Positions 13,016 through 14,182 of a DNA stretch of 14,182 nucleotides are shown piece by piece. How positions within the stretch are numbered: the first letter of the stretch is position 1; each line of letters begins with the position of its first letter. Origin of the DNA: JAAZBV01 sp964499695 (GTDB taxonomy: Bacteria > Desulfobacterota > DSM-4660 > Desulfatiglandales > HGW-15); contig CAZCMD010000128.1 of assembly GCA_964499695.1 (NCBI GenBank), forward strand, positions 1 through 14,182, given 5' to 3'. The notes beneath the pieces were generated by a model. The model was not told the origin of the DNA and made no database searches. It worked only from the letters and a program-made list of their open reading frames with translations. A program made the translations under genes and the position numbers.

Positions 13016-14043
13016 AAAAGGAGATTCAGAACGCAGTGCCTACCAAATTGGCAGTAACAGATTTTAATAAAGTTCTGGAAATAATTCAAAAAGGCAAGTA
13101 TCAAGCTGTTCATGCAGTAAATATAACCCTTATTGAAACCTATTGGCAGGTTGGGCAATATCTATCTCTCAAAGTAGCTGATGATGGTTGGGGTAAGGGG
13201 ATTGTAAGGGAACTTTCTATATGGATAGCCGAAAAAGCTCCGGATATTAAAGGCTTTTCCGCACAAAACCTATGGCGTATGAAGCAATTCTACGAATTAT
13301 ATCACGGTAATGAAAAACTCTCGGCACTGCTGAGAGAATTATCCTGGACACATCATTGTATTTTACTCGGGCAATGCAAAACAGATGAAGAGCGACACTA
13401 CTATGCTAATTTAGCAGCAGTATCAGGCTGGTCATCGCGTGAACTGGAAAACCAGATTAAACGTGGTGTGTTTGAACGAACTCTCCTAGCAAATCAAAAA
13501 CTCTCGCCGGTGGTGAGAGAATTACCGCAAGATGTTTCAGGAGTTTTTAAAGACTCTTATTTGTTGGATTTTCTCAATTTACCTACCCCATATGTTGAGA
13601 AAGATTTACAATATGCACTCATAAAAAATTTGTACCGATTTTTGATTGAGCTTGGGAATGGCTTTTCTTTTGTAGGGGAGAAAGTCCGCCTTCAGGTTGG
13701 TAATTCAGATTATGAATTAGACTTGCTGTTTTATCATCGGGATCTGCAATGCCTGGTGGCATTTGAGCTTAAAACGGGCACATTTGAACCATCCCATTTA
13801 GGGCAACTCTCTTTTTATCTTGAAGCACTCGACCGAGATCATAAACGATCTCATGAAAACCCAAGTATCGGCGTATTGCTGTGCAGAAATAAAGATGATG
13901 AAGTGGTTGAGTATGCTCTAAGCCGGACACTATCACCAGCACTTGTAGCTGAATATGAACATAAACTGATTCCAAAGGCATTGCTTAAGCAAAAAATGCA
14001 TGAGTGGACAGCTTTTATTACAAAGGCTGGCGATATAGAATAG
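13012..14043 (+). CDS. YhcG/DUF1016-family PD-(D/E)XK nuclease
   Basis: This 343-residue, apparently full-length protein has an N-terminal DUF1016_N helical domain (about 15-170), with VNITLIETYWQVGQYL, FSAQNLWRMKQFY and ELSWTHHCILLG, and a C-terminal nuclease domain (about 175-325). The catalytic pattern is visible: D237 in YELDLLFYH, then E252 and K254 in FELK, and Q265. Such proteins often lie beside or inside type I restriction-modification loci, and their role is thought to be in DNA processing or phage defence. GAGG lies about 7 nt upstream, and the ATG overlaps the stop of the HsdM fragment (ATGA). Arginine codons are mostly CGN (11 of 15), unlike the window's resident genes. Two palindromic 30-bp segments encode KLSALLREL and KLSPVVREL. 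Confidence 0.88.
   Translation: MKKEIQNAVPTKLAVTDFNKVLEIIQKGKYQAVHAVNITLIETYWQVGQYLSLKVADDGWGKGIVRELSIWIAEKAPDIKGFSAQNLWRMKQFYELYHGNEKLSALLRELSWTHHCILLGQCKTDEERHYYANLAAVSGWSSRELENQIKRGVFERTLLANQKLSPVVRELPQDVSGVFKDSYLLDFLNLPTPYVEKDLQYALIKNLYRFLIELGNGFSFVGEKVRLQVGNSDYELDLLFYHRDLQCLVAFELKTGTFEPSHLGQLSFYLEALDRDHKRSHENPSIGVLLCRNKDDEVVEYALSRTLSPALVAEYEHKLIPKALLKQKMHEWTAFITKAGDIE
13313..13342 (+). repeat. Palindromic in-frame coding repeat, copy 1
   Basis: It begins AAAAACTCTCG and ends TGAGAGAATTAT, with CTCTC/GAGAG arms, and encodes part of EKLSALLRELS. It matches copy 2 (13496-13525) at all but six of 30 positions, mainly in the centre. Confidence 0.65.
13496..13525 (+). repeat. Palindromic in-frame coding repeat, copy 2
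   Basis: It begins AAAAACTCTCG and ends TGAGAGAATTAC. Arms CTCTCGCC (13501-13508) and GGTGAGAG (13512-13519) match at 7 of 8 positions. It encodes part of QKLSPVVRELP in the same reading frame as copy 1, 183 bp (61 codons) downstream. Confidence 0.65.
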
Positions 14044-14122
14044 GCCATCGGTAAGGGAAGAGACGGAAAACATGAATAACGAAAAACACAAAAAATACAG
14101 AAATGGAGAAAGAGGAAACTTA

Positions 14123-14139
14123 CGTGCCTTTCGCGGTTA
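14123..14139 (-). repeat. Second copy of the 17-nt dispersed repeat
   Basis: On the minus strand it reads TAACCGCGAAAGGCACG, matching 13 of 17 bases of 421-437, with all four differences A/G transitions. It lies in the 139 bp after the nuclease gene, which otherwise show only A-rich sequence. Confidence 0.4.
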
Positions 14140-14175
14140 TAAATTTTAAAAAAAGGGTTTGATGAACATAATGTT

Positions 14176-14182
14176 AAAGGAG
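14176..14182 (+). promoter_or_regulatory. Shine-Dalgarno at the right edge
   Basis: AAAGGAG are the last seven bases, so a further plus-strand gene probably starts just beyond the window. An ATG at 14162 is an alternative start of that gene. Confidence 0.4.

Noticed and set aside
13313..13525. CRISPR-like repeat pair
   Set aside because: Only two copies, inside an intact coding frame, with a 153-bp coding spacer and no cas genes.

Overview
The window looks like a chromosomal segment of a Gram-negative anaerobe, most likely of the Thermodesulfobacteriota (former Deltaproteobacteria). This is an inference. It rests on a periplasmic zinc-binding protein whose signal peptide lacks a lipobox, a perfect sigma-54 promoter, a YcgR-like PilZ protein, a PAS-rich hybrid histidine kinase, a CoA-carboxyltransferase/biotin-carrier pair, and strong use of AGG for arginine in the resident genes. 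No rRNA, tRNA, CRISPR array or insertion sequence was seen.

Left part (1-3216, minus strand): a zinc-uptake operon read right to left, znuA-znuC-znuB, followed after a repeat-containing gap by a zur-like Fur-family regulator that runs off the left edge. znuA most likely starts at a TTG codon at 3047 behind a perfect Shine-Dalgarno. Its candidate promoter has a Fur-family-type 7-1-7 inverted repeat sitting exactly in the 17-bp spacer, so zinc-bound Zur probably represses its own operon.

Middle-left (3217-3685): a gene-free stretch that is the most interesting part of the window. It has, in order, a cluster of TGTCA/TGACA elements including a Pho-box-like direct repeat, a perfect extended -10, a perfect sigma-54 -24/-12 element, about 125 nt that fold into one long interrupted rod, and a strong intrinsic terminator. 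It reads as an undescribed structured small RNA (or a long leader) under two promoters. A TraB/PrgY-family membrane protein follows at 3686.

Middle (4892-9140): a 26-bp perfect palindrome, a small DUF3135-like gene (minus), a divergent regulatory region with inverted repeats, a soluble PAS-PAS-PAS hybrid histidine kinase (plus), and a U32-family protein (minus) whose stop codon directly abuts that of the kinase.

Right (9272-12702, plus): a probable operon of an FAH-family hydrolase/tautomerase, a CoA-carboxyltransferase subunit and a small biotin-carrier protein, with no biotin carboxylase nearby. A PilZ (c-di-GMP receptor) gene follows.

Far right (12689-14043): a presumably acquired cassette. 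A truncated, degenerate HsdM (type I DNA methylase) fragment overlaps the 3' end of the PilZ gene and is coupled by ATGA to an intact YhcG/DUF1016 PD-(D/E)XK nuclease gene. Arginine codon use here switches from AGG to CGN. The nuclease gene carries two near-identical palindromic 30-bp inserts in the same reading frame.
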